In this document: one piece after another, positions 8,859 through 16,960 of the stretch
How positions within the stretch are numbered: the first letter of the stretch is position 1
How the letters are laid out: every line of letters begins with the position of its first letter
Assembly (NCBI RefSeq): GCF_051900425.1
Contig: NZ_JBHZGK010000004.1
Span: 248,001-312,000 of the forward strand
Length of the DNA: 64,000 nt
DNA from: Frateuria_A sp051900425
GTDB taxonomy: Bacteria > Pseudomonadota > Gammaproteobacteria > Xanthomonadales > Rhodanobacteraceae
Reading direction: 5' to 3'
Translations under genes and position numbers: made by a program
The notes under the pieces: generated by a model
What the model was told of the DNA's origin: nothing
The model's input: only the letters and a program-made list of their open reading frames with translations
The model's database searches: none

Positions 8859-9323
8859 TCACCCGCTCGTGGAGGACAACGCCGTCCCCGCCGGATCGAG
8901 CACGCGCACGTCGACCTCGACGCCCTGGCGCACGCTGCCGGTCACCACGCAGAAGTCCTCGAACTGCGCCAGCACGCGATCGAGGTGTTCCAGCGAGGCG
9001 GCCGCATCGGCCAGTCGCAGGTCGACCTCGATACGCGGCACGCGCCAGCGCCGGTCGGCATTGCGGGCAATGGTCGCGCGGGCCCGGGCCGTGATCGGCG
9101 CCGGCGCGTTGCCGAACTTGCGCAGCGCGAACAGCAGGCTCGCTGCCAGGCAGTTGGCCACCGCCGTGGCCAGCAGGCGCGACGGGTTGGGGCCATGGCC
9201 CTGCCCCAGCGGCGCCGGCTCGTCGGTAGCCAGGTCGGCGATCGCGGTGCCGTCGAAGCGCACGTTGAACTCGTACTCGCCCACCTGGGTCAGGCTCACC
9301 TCGACCGTCTGCGCCTCGCTCAC
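8859..9323 (-). CDS. OsmC-family peroxidase
   Basis: A 154-residue OsmC/YhfA-type protein. The two redox cysteines are present at Cys58 (ATAVANCLAAS) and Cys125 (FEDFCVVTGS), nearly the same positions as in E. coli OsmC; these reduce organic hydroperoxides and can act on persulfides in some members. GTG 9323 was chosen because it has GAAGGAG upstream and overlaps the stop of the RND pump gene. Last gene of a six-gene minus-strand operon that begins with a sulfide:quinone oxidoreductase, so a role in peroxide or persulfide removal linked to sulfide oxidation is a reasonable inference. Confidence 0.87.
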   Translation of the reverse strand: MSEAQTVEVSLTQVGEYEFNVRFDGTAIADLATDEPAPLGQGHGPNPSRLLATAVANCLAASLLFALRKFGNAPAPITARARATIARNADRRWRVPRIEVDLRLADAAASLEHLDRVLAQFEDFCVVTGSVRQGVEVDVRVLDPAGTALSSTSG

Positions 9324-12300
9324 GTCACGTCTCCTTCGGTGCGCGGCGCCCGGTGCGCCAGCCATGCGTAGTAAAGCAGCGGGATCACCAGCAGGGTGAG
9401 CACCGTGGACACCAGGATCCCGAAGATCAGCGACACCGCCAGGCCCTGGAAGATCGGGTCGTCGATGATGAAGAAGCCGCCGACCATCGCCGCCACGCCG
9501 GTCAGCACGATCGGCTTGGCGCGCACCGCGGCCGCCTCGACCACCGCCTCGCCCAAGGGCCGCCCGGCGGCCAGCGCGTGGTTGATGAAGTCGATCAGCA
9601 GGATCGAGTTGCGCACGATGATGCCGGCCAGCGCGATCATGCCGATCATCGAGGTGGCGGTGTACTGCGCGCCGACCAGTGCGTGGCCCGGCATCACGCC
9701 GATCACGGTCAGCGGGATCGGCGCCATGATGATCAGCGGCACCAGGTAGCTCCTGAACTGGCCGACCACCAGCAGGTAGATCAGCAGCAGGCCGACCGAA
9801 TAGGCCAGGCCCATGTCGCGGAAGGTCTCGTAGGTGATCTGCCACTCGCCGTCCCACTTCACCGACGGTGCGCTGGTGTCCTGCGGCTGCGCGATGTAGT
9901 GCTGGCCCAGCCGCGCGCCGGCGACGTCCTGGTCGCGCAGATCGCCGACCAGGCTGAACATGCCGTACAGCGGACTGTCGGTGGCGCCGGCATCGTCGCC
10001 GGTGACGAAAGCGTAGGGCAGCAGGTCCTTGTGGTAGATCGCCTGCTCCCGGCGGGCCGGGCGCACGCTCACCACTTCGGACAGCGGCACCAGCGCACCG
10101 TTCTGCGCGCGCACTTCCAGCGCGAGCAACTGCGCCAGCGAGGCCTGGTCGCCGGCCGGCAGGCGCAGCCGCACCGGCACCGCGTAGCGGGCGTGGCCGT
10201 CCATCAGCCAGGTGGCGTCCTCGCCGGAGAGCGCGGTGCGCAGAGCCTGCGCGATGCCGGCCTGGTCCAGGCCCAGGCGCGCGGCGCGCTCGCGGTCGAC
10301 CACCATCACCTCGCGCGGCGCCGCGTCCTCGACGCTGGAGTCGACGTCGACCACGTCCTTATTGGCCTTGAAGCGTTTCTCCAGCGCCAGCGCGGTGCGC
10401 CGCACCGTGTCGTCGTCGGACCCGTAGACCTCGGCCACGATCGGCGCGAGCACCGGCGGACCGGGCGGCACCTCGACGATCTTCACCGACGCGCCGTAGC
10501 GGGCGCCGATCTTCGCCAGCGCCGGGCGGATGGCCAGCGCGATGGCGTGGCTCTGGCGATCGCGCAGTGCCTTGTCGACCAGGTTCACCTGCAGGTCGCC
10601 GACGTTGGCGCCGCTGCGCAGGTAGTACTGGCGCACCAGCCCGTTGAAGGTGATCGGCGCGGCGGTGCCGGCGTAGCCCTGCCAGTTGGCGACCTCCGGC
10701 AGCGTGGCCACGGTGGCCGCCAGCTCGCCCAGCACGCGGTTGGTGCGCTCCAGCGTGCTGCCCTCGGGCATGTCCAGCACCACCTGGAACTCGGACTTGT
10801 TGTCGAACGGCAGCATCTTGAGGATCACCGCCTTGACCACCACCAGCCCGACCGCGGCCAGCACCAGCACGCCCATCGCGGCGAACAGCAGGCGCCGGCG
10901 CCGGGGAGCCTTCTCGCCGGCGATGAACGGCGTCATCACCCGCCCGAACAGGCGGTGCAGGCGGCTGTCGGACGGCGCGTGACCGCCTTCGCCACCGTGC
11001 CCGTGGTGGCCGAGCAGCTTGAGCGCCAGCCACGGCGTGACGATCAGCGCCACGGCCAGCGACAACAGCATGCCGGCCGAGGCGTTGATCGGGATCGGGC
11101 GCATGTACGGCCCCATCAGTCCCGACACGAACGCCATCGGCAGCAACGCGGCGATCACCGTGAAGGTGGCGAGGATCGTCGGTCCGCCCACCTCGCTCAC
11201 CGCCTCGGGAATCGCCTCGCTCAGGGTGCGTCCGCCCAGCGCCATGTGGCGGTGGATGTTCTCCACCACCACGATCGCATCGTCGACCAGGATGCCGATG
11301 GAGAAGATCAGTGCGAACAGCGACACGCGGTTGAGCGTGAAGCCCATCGCCCAGGAGGCGAACAGCGTCAGCATCAGCGTGATGATCACCGCGGTGCCGA
11401 CCACGATGGCCTCGCGCCAACCCAGCGCGAACAGCACCAGCAGCACCACCGACCCGGTGGCGAAGATCAGCTTGTGGATCAGCTTGTTCGCCTTGTCGGT
11501 GGCGGTCTGGCCGTAGTCGCGGGTCACCGTGACGTGCACGTCGGCAGGGATCGTCACGTTGCGCAGCGCGGCCAGCCGCGCGTCGATGGCGCCGGTGATG
11601 TCGGCGGCATTGGCGCCGGGCTTCTTGGCCACCGCCAGGGTGACCGCCGGCGCATTGCCGGACGGGCCGCCCTTGTCCGCCGGTGCGCCGAACCAGACGT
11701 AGCGACTGGGCAGGTCCGCGCCGGCGTGGATGCGCGCCACATCGGAAAGGAACACCGGCTGCCCGTGCTTGAGCCCGATCACCAGGTTGGCGACGTCAGC
11801 CGCGTTGGCCAGGAAGGTGCCGGCGGTCACCGGCACGTCGCGGTCACCGGCCACCCGGTCGCCAGCCTGGGCGACCACGTTGGCCGCCTTGAGTGCGCCG
11901 GCGAGGTCGCCGACGGCCATGCCATAGGCGGCCAGCCGCGCGGCATCCAGCTCCACCACCACCGCGCGCGTCGGTGCGCCCAGCGTGTAGACGTCGCGCG
12001 TGCCGGGCACGCGCTTGAGATCGGTCTCCAGCGTGTGCGCCACCTCGGCCAGGCGGGTAGGGTTCTGCGCCGGTGCGTCGCTCCACAAGGTCAGCGCCAT
12101 CACCGGCACGTCGTCGATGCCCATCGGCCGGATCAGCGGCGGACCGACGCCCAGCCCCGGTGGCACGAAGTCCTGGTTCTGGAATACCTGGTTGTACAGC
12201 CGCACGATCGCGCTCTGGCGCGGCACGCCGACCTGGAACTCGACCGTCAGCACCGCCATGCCCGGGCGGCTCACCGAATAGACGTGCTTGACGCCCTCGA

Positions 12301-12544
12301 TCTCGGCCAGTTTCTGCTCCAGTAGGAACGCCACCAGGTTCTCGACGTCGCGCACGTCGGCGCCGGGGAACGGCACCATCACGTTGACCATGGTCACGTC
12401 GATCTGCGGCTCTTCCTCGCGCGGCGTGATCACCGCCGCGGCGAGCCCCAGCAGCAACGCGGCCAGCGCCAGGATCGGAGTGAGCGGGGAAGCCTGGAAG
12501 GCGCGCGCGATACGGCCGGAGAAGCCGAGCTTCGGCTCGCTCAT
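9320..12544 (-). CDS. RND-family efflux pump, inner-membrane subunit
   Basis: A 1074-residue proton-driven exporter with the AcrB-like layout: first helix at about 20-38, large periplasmic loop, helix bundle with the proton-relay aspartates in IGILVDDAIVVVENI (about residue 420), a histidine/glycine-rich cytoplasmic linker (GHHGHGGEGGHAP), second periplasmic loop and closing helices ending LVIPLLYYAWLAH. Start ATG 12544 overlaps the adaptor's stop. No outer-membrane channel gene is nearby. The operon setting between sulfide oxidoreductase/DUF302/DUF2892 genes and OsmC is unusual for a drug pump and suggests a sulfur- or redox-related substrate; this is inference. Confidence 0.9.
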   Translation of the reverse strand: MSEPKLGFSGRIARAFQASPLTPILALAALLLGLAAAVITPREEEPQIDVTMVNVMVPFPGADVRDVENLVAFLLEQKLAEIEGVKHVYSVSRPGMAVLTVEFQVGVPRQSAIVRLYNQVFQNQDFVPPGLGVGPPLIRPMGIDDVPVMALTLWSDAPAQNPTRLAEVAHTLETDLKRVPGTRDVYTLGAPTRAVVVELDAARLAAYGMAVGDLAGALKAANVVAQAGDRVAGDRDVPVTAGTFLANAADVANLVIGLKHGQPVFLSDVARIHAGADLPSRYVWFGAPADKGGPSGNAPAVTLAVAKKPGANAADITGAIDARLAALRNVTIPADVHVTVTRDYGQTATDKANKLIHKLIFATGSVVLLVLFALGWREAIVVGTAVIITLMLTLFASWAMGFTLNRVSLFALIFSIGILVDDAIVVVENIHRHMALGGRTLSEAIPEAVSEVGGPTILATFTVIAALLPMAFVSGLMGPYMRPIPINASAGMLLSLAVALIVTPWLALKLLGHHGHGGEGGHAPSDSRLHRLFGRVMTPFIAGEKAPRRRRLLFAAMGVLVLAAVGLVVVKAVILKMLPFDNKSEFQVVLDMPEGSTLERTNRVLGELAATVATLPEVANWQGYAGTAAPITFNGLVRQYYLRSGANVGDLQVNLVDKALRDRQSHAIALAIRPALAKIGARYGASVKIVEVPPGPPVLAPIVAEVYGSDDDTVRRTALALEKRFKANKDVVDVDSSVEDAAPREVMVVDRERAARLGLDQAGIAQALRTALSGEDATWLMDGHARYAVPVRLRLPAGDQASLAQLLALEVRAQNGALVPLSEVVSVRPARREQAIYHKDLLPYAFVTGDDAGATDSPLYGMFSLVGDLRDQDVAGARLGQHYIAQPQDTSAPSVKWDGEWQITYETFRDMGLAYSVGLLLIYLLVVGQFRSYLVPLIIMAPIPLTVIGVMPGHALVGAQYTATSMIGMIALAGIIVRNSILLIDFINHALAAGRPLGEAVVEAAAVRAKPIVLTGVAAMVGGFFIIDDPIFQGLAVSLIFGILVSTVLTLLVIPLLYYAWLAHRAPRTEGDVT

Positions 12545-13617
12545 GGCGCCGCCTCGTCGCGGTGCGCACCAATCCAGCGTGCCGCCGCGGCCGGGTCCAG
12601 CGCGATCCGCTCGCCGTCGTCCAGGCCAGCCAGCACCTCGACCCCGTCGCCGTAGCGCGCGCCGGTACGCACCTGGCGCAACTGCGGCGCGCCCTGCCCC
12701 AGCACGTAGACGCCCTGCAGCTCGCCCCGCTGCACCAGTGCCGATGCCGGCACCAGCAACCGGCGCTCGCGCCCGACCGCGAAGGCGACCTTGACCGTCA
12801 TGCCCGGGTACAGGCCGGTGTCGTCGCCCGGCAGCTCCAGCCGCACGCTGAAGGTATGCGTGTCCGGATCGGCGTAGGGGAACACCGTCACCTTCGTGGC
12901 CGCCTCGCGACGCGCGCCATCGTCCAGAAGCACTTCGGCATGATTGAGCCGCCGGATCGCCCCGACCGCGCTCTGCGGGACCTGCACGGTGACGCGCAGG
13001 TCCTTGAGCGACACCCCGGCCATCAGCGGCTGGCCCGGCTGCACCGACTCGCCAACCTGCACGAAGCGGCGCGTGACGATGCCGGCGTAAGGCGCGCGCA
13101 CCACGGTGTAGTCCAGTTGCTGGCCGACTTCGCGCATCTGCGCCTGGGCGGCCTGCAATGCGGCCCGCGCCGCGTCGCGGCGGGCGCGTTCCTGGTCCAG
13201 TTGCTGGCGCGCGACCAGGCCGCGTTCGGCAATCGCCGCGACCCGCTTGTAGGACGCTTCCGCCTCGTCGTAAGCCGCCTGCGCAGCGGCGATCTGTGCC
13301 TGGGCCCGGTTGTGCGCGGACTTCTGTTCGACGTCGGTGAAGCGAACGATCACTGCGCCCTCGGGCACCGTATCGTTCACGTCGAACGGCAGCTCGACCA
13401 CGCGACCGGCGGTCTGCGCGGAAACGGTGGCCTGGTTGACCGCCTCGACGACCCCGTCCCAGGCCTGCTCGCGCGGTGCCTCCTGCCGTTGCACCACGCG
13501 GCTGGCCAGGTCGGTCGGCGCGGATGGGGCCGGTGGCGCGGCTGGCTCGCCGCCACGGCACCCGGCCAGCAGTGCGACGGTGAGGGCCAGCGCGGTGAGT
13601 GGCCGGGCGTGGCGCAT
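12541..13617 (-). CDS. RND efflux periplasmic adaptor lipoprotein
   Basis: A 358-residue membrane-fusion protein. N-terminal signal with lipobox LLAGC (Cys about 20) anchors it to the inner membrane. Then barrel-sandwich halves (VSAQTAGRVVELPF and TVVRAPYAGIVTRRFVQVGE) flank a coiled coil of about 100-165 rich in Ala/Gln/Arg, followed by beta-barrel and membrane-proximal domains. ATG 13617 overlaps the stop of the DUF302 gene; its own stop overlaps the pump start. Works as the periplasmic partner of the RND pump at 9320-12544. Confidence 0.9.
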   Translation of the reverse strand: MRHARPLTALALTVALLAGCRGGEPAAPPAPSAPTDLASRVVQRQEAPREQAWDGVVEAVNQATVSAQTAGRVVELPFDVNDTVPEGAVIVRFTDVEQKSAHNRAQAQIAAAQAAYDEAEASYKRVAAIAERGLVARQQLDQERARRDAARAALQAAQAQMREVGQQLDYTVVRAPYAGIVTRRFVQVGESVQPGQPLMAGVSLKDLRVTVQVPQSAVGAIRRLNHAEVLLDDGARREAATKVTVFPYADPDTHTFSVRLELPGDDTGLYPGMTVKVAFAVGRERRLLVPASALVQRGELQGVYVLGQGAPQLRQVRTGARYGDGVEVLAGLDDGERIALDPAAAARWIGAHRDEAAP

Positions 13618-14000
13618 CAGCGCGCCTCGTCGATCATCTGCCGCATCTGCGCCTGGACCTCGTCCGCCACGGGCCGCAGGGCCGGATCGTCCGAGAGCAT
13701 GCCGAGCAGGCGATCGGGCTCGACCATGCCGATGCAGGTCCGGCCGCCTTCGGTATAGACCGAGATGCGGCACGGCAGCGCCATGTTCAGGCGCATGTCC
13801 GTTTCCATCACTTTGGCCGCCTGCCGCGGGTTGCACACCTCGAACACCTTGCATTCGCGCTCGAACGGCACGCCCTTGCCACGCAGCGTCGCGCCGATGT
13901 CGTGCACGTGCAGCACGCCGAAGTTGTGGCGGCGCACGGCCGCGTCCAGGTCTTCGACCGCCTGGGCGAAGGGCTTGGGAGTTTCTGCGACGTAATACAT
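13617..14000 (-). CDS. DUF302 domain protein
   Basis: A 127-residue soluble protein of the DUF302 family: FAQAVEDLDAAVRRHNFGVLHVHDI, a Cys-rich middle (ECKVFEVCNPRQA) and PCRISVYTEGG. DUF302 proteins frequently sit beside sulfur-oxidation and redox genes; biochemical function is unknown. The two cysteines seven residues apart (ECKVFEVC) could bind a metal or sulfur, which is inference. It is 19 bases downstream of the DUF2892 gene and its stop overlaps the adaptor start. Confidence 0.88.
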   Translation of the reverse strand: MYYVAETPKPFAQAVEDLDAAVRRHNFGVLHVHDIGATLRGKGVPFERECKVFEVCNPRQAAKVMETDMRLNMALPCRISVYTEGGRTCIGMVEPDRLLGMLSDDPALRPVADEVQAQMRQMIDEAR

Positions 14001-14019
14001 GCGAAAGGCCTCGTTGGGG

Positions 14020-14226
14020 TCAGCGGGAGAAGGCGCACCCGGGCTTGAGCCCGAGTCCCTTCAGGATCAGCGCCAACGGACAGAAGCCCGTGAACGAGGA
14101 CTGCAGCAGGTTGGCGCCGACGAACACGGCCAGCCACAGCCAGGCCGGCGACACCCACCATCCCAGCGCGACGGACAACAGCACGACGCTTCCGGCAAAG
14201 GCGAGCACGACACGATCGATGTTCAT
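14020..14226 (-). CDS. DUF2892 small inner-membrane protein
   Basis: A 68-residue protein with two hydrophobic helices (about 6-24 and 28-46) and the family end FTGFCPLALILKGLGLKPG. DUF2892/YgaP-tail proteins are found next to rhodaneses, SQR and BigR-type regulators; in YgaP the same segment anchors a rhodanese to the membrane. GGGAG upstream and a 4-base overlap with the preceding oxidoreductase stop define the start. Probably helps membrane-bound sulfur transfer, but its role is not established. Confidence 0.88.
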   Translation of the reverse strand: MNIDRVVLAFAGSVVLLSVALGWWVSPAWLWLAVFVGANLLQSSFTGFCPLALILKGLGLKPGCAFSR

Positions 14227-15524
14227 GGCAAGTCTCCCTGGGAATGCCTGACGGGCGGCTTGAGCCGCTCGATACCGAGCAGCTTGAGCACGTATTTCTC
14301 GTAGACCGGCTCGGTGTTGCCGGTGCGGATCTTGTGCAGGTAGTACTTCTCGAAGGCGAGCTTGGCCAGGCGCACCCACTTGCCCTGCTTCGCCCAGGTC
14401 ACGTTGCGCGGCGGGATCTGCGGCAGCGCCACGAAGGCCGCGCCGGTGTCGCCCATGTCGGCCAGGCACACCGCGTTCCAGGTCGCACGCGCATTGGGCT
14501 GGCGGCCGGCGATCTCCTCGCGCAGGTTGTGCGCGATGGCGGTCACCATCGACTCGATCATGAACCCGGTCTTTGGCGCGCCGGTCGGCACCGGCGTGGG
14601 CTCGACCGGCGGAATCGCCACGCACACGCCGGCGGCAAAGATGTTGCGGAAGCGCGGGTTGCGCTGGTGCTCGTCGATCAGGATGAAGCCGCGCGGATTG
14701 GTCAGCCCCTCGATGCCGCGCACCGCGTCGACACCGGTGAACGCCGGCAACAGCATCGCGTAGGCGAACGGCAGCTCGCTCTCGCCCGCTACCGCGCCCC
14801 GCGCGTCGACCTCCTGCAGCCGCAGCTTGCCGGCTTCGGCGCCCAGCACCTTCGCGCTGGTGATCCACCGGATGTCGCGCTGGCGCAGCTCGTGCTCCAG
14901 CAGGCTCTTCGAGTCGCCCACGCCACCCAGGCCCATGTGGCCGATGTACGGCTCGGGCGTGACGTAGGTGATCGGCACGCGATCGCGCAGCTTGCGCTTG
15001 CGCAGGTCGGTGTCGAGCAACAGGGCGAACTCGTAGGCGGGGCCGAAACAGCTGGCGCCGGCCGCCGCGCCGACGACCACCGGTCCCGGCGCCTGGAGGA
15101 ACGCCTGGTAGGCGTCCCAGGCGCGCTGGGCGTGTTCGGCGGTGCACACCGACTGCGTGTGGCCGTCCGGCCCCAGCCCCGGCACCTCGTCGAAGGCGAG
15201 CCGCGGACCGGTCGCGATCACCAGGTAGTCGTAGTCCAGCACCTGGCCGTCACGCAGCCGCACGCGGCTCTCGGCCGCCAATACTTTCTCCGCCGGCACC
15301 TCGACGAAGCCGATGCCGTGGTGCGCCATGGGTTCACCGATCGGGAAGCCGATGTCGTCGCGCCTGCGCGAACCCAGCGCAAGCCATGGATTGGAAGGGG
15401 TAAAGCTGAAGCGCGGCCCGTCCCCTACGAGGGTGACGGCGTGTTCCTTGCCGAGGGCGGCGCGAACCTCGTAAGCCGCGGCGGTGCCGCCCAGCCCGGC
15501 GCCCAGAACGATGATGTTGGCCAT
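14223..15524 (-). CDS. sqr: Sulfide:quinone oxidoreductase-like flavoprotein
   Basis: FAD-dependent enzyme of 433 residues that would oxidise sulfide to polysulfide or persulfide and reduce the quinone pool at the membrane. The dinucleotide-binding loop VLGAGLGGT is at 6-14. Three cysteines fall at 127 (SVCTAE), 159 (GASCFGPAYEF) and 353 (NAVCLAD), close to the catalytic Cys128, Cys160 and Cys356 known in bacterial SQR, and PAFTG and GFMIESM segments agree with the family. Start ATG 15524. The promoter region holds an FNR-type box (15581-15594) and an AT-rich dyad facing the divergent ArsR gene, so control by both oxygen and sulfide is likely. First gene of the operon running down to OsmC. 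Confidence 0.87.
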   Translation of the reverse strand: MANIIVLGAGLGGTAAAYEVRAALGKEHAVTLVGDGPRFSFTPSNPWLALGSRRRDDIGFPIGEPMAHHGIGFVEVPAEKVLAAESRVRLRDGQVLDYDYLVIATGPRLAFDEVPGLGPDGHTQSVCTAEHAQRAWDAYQAFLQAPGPVVVGAAAGASCFGPAYEFALLLDTDLRKRKLRDRVPITYVTPEPYIGHMGLGGVGDSKSLLEHELRQRDIRWITSAKVLGAEAGKLRLQEVDARGAVAGESELPFAYAMLLPAFTGVDAVRGIEGLTNPRGFILIDEHQRNPRFRNIFAAGVCVAIPPVEPTPVPTGAPKTGFMIESMVTAIAHNLREEIAGRQPNARATWNAVCLADMGDTGAAFVALPQIPPRNVTWAKQGKWVRLAKLAFEKYYLHKIRTGNTEPVYEKYVLKLLGIERLKPPVRHSQGDLP

Positions 15525-15580
15525 GTTGCCCGCTCCTGTTGGATGCCTCGAAAAGGTTGCGCCAGCCTCTCCGTCGCCCT

Positions 15581-15594
15581 TTGACCGGCATCAA
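15581..15594. promoter_or_regulatory. FNR-type box upstream of sqr operon
   Basis: TTGACCGGCATCAA. Centre is 63.5 bases before the sqr start on the minus strand, the most common spacing in this window. It is directly beside the AT-rich operator of the divergent ArsR gene. Confidence 0.7.
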
Positions 15595-15605
15595 TCCCGA
15601 GCTAT

Positions 15606-15637
15606 ATTAGAGTTTTCTAATGTTAGACAACGCTAAT
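15606..15637. promoter_or_regulatory. AT-rich double dyad, probable ArsR/BigR-type operator
   Basis: In a GC-rich window this stretch stands out. ATTAGAGTTTTCTAAT (15606-15621) is a perfect inverted repeat with 6-base arms; directly after it TTAG-N6-CTAA (15623-15636) gives a second one. AT-rich dyads of this kind are the operators of BigR/SqrR/YgaV repressors. It lies between the sqr and arsR starts and also offers the only promoter-like AT-rich sequence there. Confidence 0.68.
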
Positions 15638-15664
15638 ATTCGGATCTGCTAAAGTCAAGCTGCC

Positions 15665-16006
15665 ATGCCCGCCGACTCGCCACCCGATCTTTCGCCCATG
15701 CACGCCCGCGCCGACGAGGCCGCGCGCCTGCTCAAGGCGCTCGGCAACCCGCAGCGCCTGCGCGTGCTGTGCCTGCTGGTCGAGGGCGAGCTATCGGTGG
15801 GCGAAATCCACAAGGCGCTGCCGGACCTGAGCCAGTCGGCGCTCTCGCAGCACCTGGCGCGGCTGCGCAAGGAACGCCTGGTGAGCACGCGCCGCGCGGC
15901 GCAGTCGATCCACTACGCGCTCGAACCGGGTCCCGCGCAGGCAGTGATCGAGACCCTTTACGGCGCCTACTGCGCGCCCTCGGCTCGCCGCAAGGGTCGC
16001 CGTTAG
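15665..16006 (+). CDS. ArsR-family repressor, SqrR/BigR-like sulfide sensor
   Basis: A 113-residue winged-helix repressor: LKALGNPQRLRVLCLLVEGE, recognition segment SQSALSQHLARLRKERLV and wing TRRAAQSIHYAL. Two cysteines, Cys36 (VLCLL) and Cys103 (GAYCAPS), occupy the places used in SqrR and BigR to form a polysulfide link when persulfides accumulate; no metal-binding ELCV motif of classical ArsR is present. Divergent from the sqr operon and separated by the AT-rich dyad 15606-15637, so it most likely represses sqr and itself until reactive sulfur appears. Start ATG 15665 is the first; ATG 15698 is also possible. Confidence 0.85.
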   Translation: MPADSPPDLSPMHARADEAARLLKALGNPQRLRVLCLLVEGELSVGEIHKALPDLSQSALSQHLARLRKERLVSTRRAAQSIHYALEPGPAQAVIETLYGAYCAPSARRKGRR

Positions 16007-16042
16007 GCAACTGCTGCCGGCCCCGCAGCCCGATGGCGCGAC

Positions 16043-16056
16043 TTGATCCCGGTCAA
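16043..16056. promoter_or_regulatory. FNR-type box upstream of universal stress protein
   Basis: TTGATCCCGGTCAA. Centre is 63.5 bases before ATG 16113. Confidence 0.7.
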
Positions 16057-16112
16057 CAGCAGCCTCGCGCCGTCTGCGCATGCTTGGCGCAGACGCTCGC
16101 GGAAGCCAAGCC

Positions 16113-16904
16113 ATGACCGAACTGATCGTTACCGTGTCCGAGCCCGAACGCGAGGCGCCCTTGCTGGACTACGCGTTTTCGCTGGCCCGCCAATGGCGCG
16201 CCTGGTTGACCGGGCTGTGCGTCATCCCGCTCGATGCGATGGTGATGGCATTGCCCGATGCGGCCGGCGTGCTGGCGGCCGAAGAGCGCGACGCGCTGGC
16301 CGACGAGGTGTGGTGGCGTCAGCGCTGCCAGGCCGCCGCCGTGGGCGGCAGCTGGGAAGTGGTCTGCGGCGTCTACCGCCGGGTGGTGGCCGAGCGCGCG
16401 AGCCTGGCCGACCTGGTGATCGGTCGCCTGCCCGGCTGGCCGGCGGTCCTGCAGGATGTCTCGCGCCGGCTGGCCGAGACGCTCGTGCACGGCGGCTGTC
16501 CGGTCGTCCTGGTGCCGGACGACTGGATCGCGCGACCGTCGCTCGGCCATGTGCTGCTCGCCTGGAACGGAAGCGCGCCGTCTGCCCGCGCCGCGCGCGC
16601 GGCGCTGCCACTGCTGCGGATGGCGGACCGGGTGACCGTGCTCGATGGCACGCATGGTCCGGGCGCCCGGACCGCCGCACCGCTGCGGCAGTGGCTAAAG
16701 CGGCAAGACGTATCGTGCGACTGGTTGCCGTTCCAGGCCTGCGGCGACATAGGCGAAGCCATCCATCGCGAGGCGGCCCGCCTTTGCGTCGACCTGCTGG
16801 TGCAGGGCGCGTGGGGGCGCCGGCGGACCAGTGAGCGGCTGCTGGGCGGCGCGACGCGCCATTCGCTGAGGCACAGCCGCGTACCGCTGCTGCTCGCGCC
16901 CTGA
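16113..16904 (+). CDS. Universal stress protein, tandem-domain type
   Basis: A 263-residue cytosolic protein with two Usp folds (about 1-140 and 147-263). The second half starts with HVLLAWNGSAPSARAARAA and ends with QGAWGRRRTSERLLGGATRHSL, a recognisable G-x2-G-x9-G-type nucleotide loop in which the usual final Ser/Thr is shifted by one. The first half lacks a clear loop. Usp proteins of this tandem type are typical members of ANR/FNR regulons and support survival without oxygen. ATG 16113 fits the family start; a further upstream ATG at 16080 would add residues not seen in relatives. Monocistronic, FNR-type box in front. Confidence 0.9.
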   Translation: MTELIVTVSEPEREAPLLDYAFSLARQWRAWLTGLCVIPLDAMVMALPDAAGVLAAEERDALADEVWWRQRCQAAAVGGSWEVVCGVYRRVVAERASLADLVIGRLPGWPAVLQDVSRRLAETLVHGGCPVVLVPDDWIARPSLGHVLLAWNGSAPSARAARAALPLLRMADRVTVLDGTHGPGARTAAPLRQWLKRQDVSCDWLPFQACGDIGEAIHREAARLCVDLLVQGAWGRRRTSERLLGGATRHSLRHSRVPLLLAP

Positions 16905-16960
16905 CCCGGCTGGCGCAGGTCGACTCTCCTGCACGTCGACCCGCTGGTGCGGCCGGTCCG

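Noticed and set aside
9353..12325. Long plus-strand open frame opposite the RND pump
   Set aside because: Protein is His/Arg/Gln-rich and without any family pattern; the minus strand encodes a full RND transporter.
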